Assembly (NCBI GenBank): GCA_036583965.1
Contig: JAZBQD010000030.1
Coordinates: 85,874,800 to 85,938,799 of the forward strand
Length of the DNA: 64,000 nucleotides
Origin: Prunella strophiata
Taxonomy: Eukaryota > Chordata > Aves > Passeriformes > Prunellidae
Direction of reading: 5' to 3'
In this document: in pieces, positions 63,952 to 64,000 of the stretch
How positions within the stretch are numbered: position 1 is the first letter of the stretch
Layout of the letters: every line of letters starts with the position of its first letter
Notes under the pieces: model-generated
What the model was told of the DNA's origin: nothing
Database searches by the model: none
The model's input: the letters and a program-made list of their open reading frames with translations, nothing else
Position numbers and translations under genes: made by a program

Positions 63952-64000
63952 AGTAGGTCTCATTACTGGTGATTAGCAGATGATTAAAACCAATTCAGCT

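Overview
The window reads as AT-rich, gene-poor bird nuclear DNA. The evidence is several CR1 LINE copies of the avian type (tails with CATAGAATCACAGAAT-like termini, and translations containing the CR1 reverse-transcriptase blocks PQGS, AFDTVSH and SQHGF). There is also one short element at about 7.3 kb joining a tRNA-Ile-like head to a CR1-like tail, the architecture of the passerine SINE TguSINE1. No Alu, L1 or B1-type mammalian repeats were noticed. A songbird or close relative is the best guess; species and chromosome cannot be read from the sequence.

I found no convincing protein-coding exon. Long open frames fall into three classes: fragments of CR1 reverse transcriptase, a 371-codon artefact of a (TATC)n microsatellite, and GC-rich frames in a CpG island at the right edge. 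The rest are short chance frames.

Layout. 0-5 kb: a CR1 fragment lacking its 3' end (548-1895), two more CR1 fragments, a decayed plus-strand CR1-type RT remnant (4430-4970) and A-tracts. 5-14.9 kb: mostly unique DNA with G/T- or A/C-rich tracts, the SINE, and a possible second decayed RT remnant. 14.9-16.5 kb: the longest CR1 copy, minus orientation, with its 3' tail. 16.5-44 kb: mostly unique, with blocks that look like conserved non-coding regulatory DNA (about 18.8-19.4, 27.3-27.9, 31.7-32.0, 38.0-38.1 kb) and an extremely AT-rich stretch near 32.3-33.1 kb. 44-51 kb: an old amniote-type CR1/L3-like RT remnant, a possible LTR and a small CR1 tail. 53.3-54.3 kb: 253 uninterrupted copies of TATC, the most striking feature. 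57-59.3 kb: purine tracts and another candidate regulatory block with PBX/MEIS-like and octamer motifs. 63.3-63.7 kb: a CpG island with an array of regularly spaced G-runs, the only promoter-like region.

The best reading is an intergenic or intronic desert with scattered putative enhancers ending at a CpG-island promoter. That is inference from composition and motifs; conservation and transcription could not be tested here. No new multi-gene system was found.
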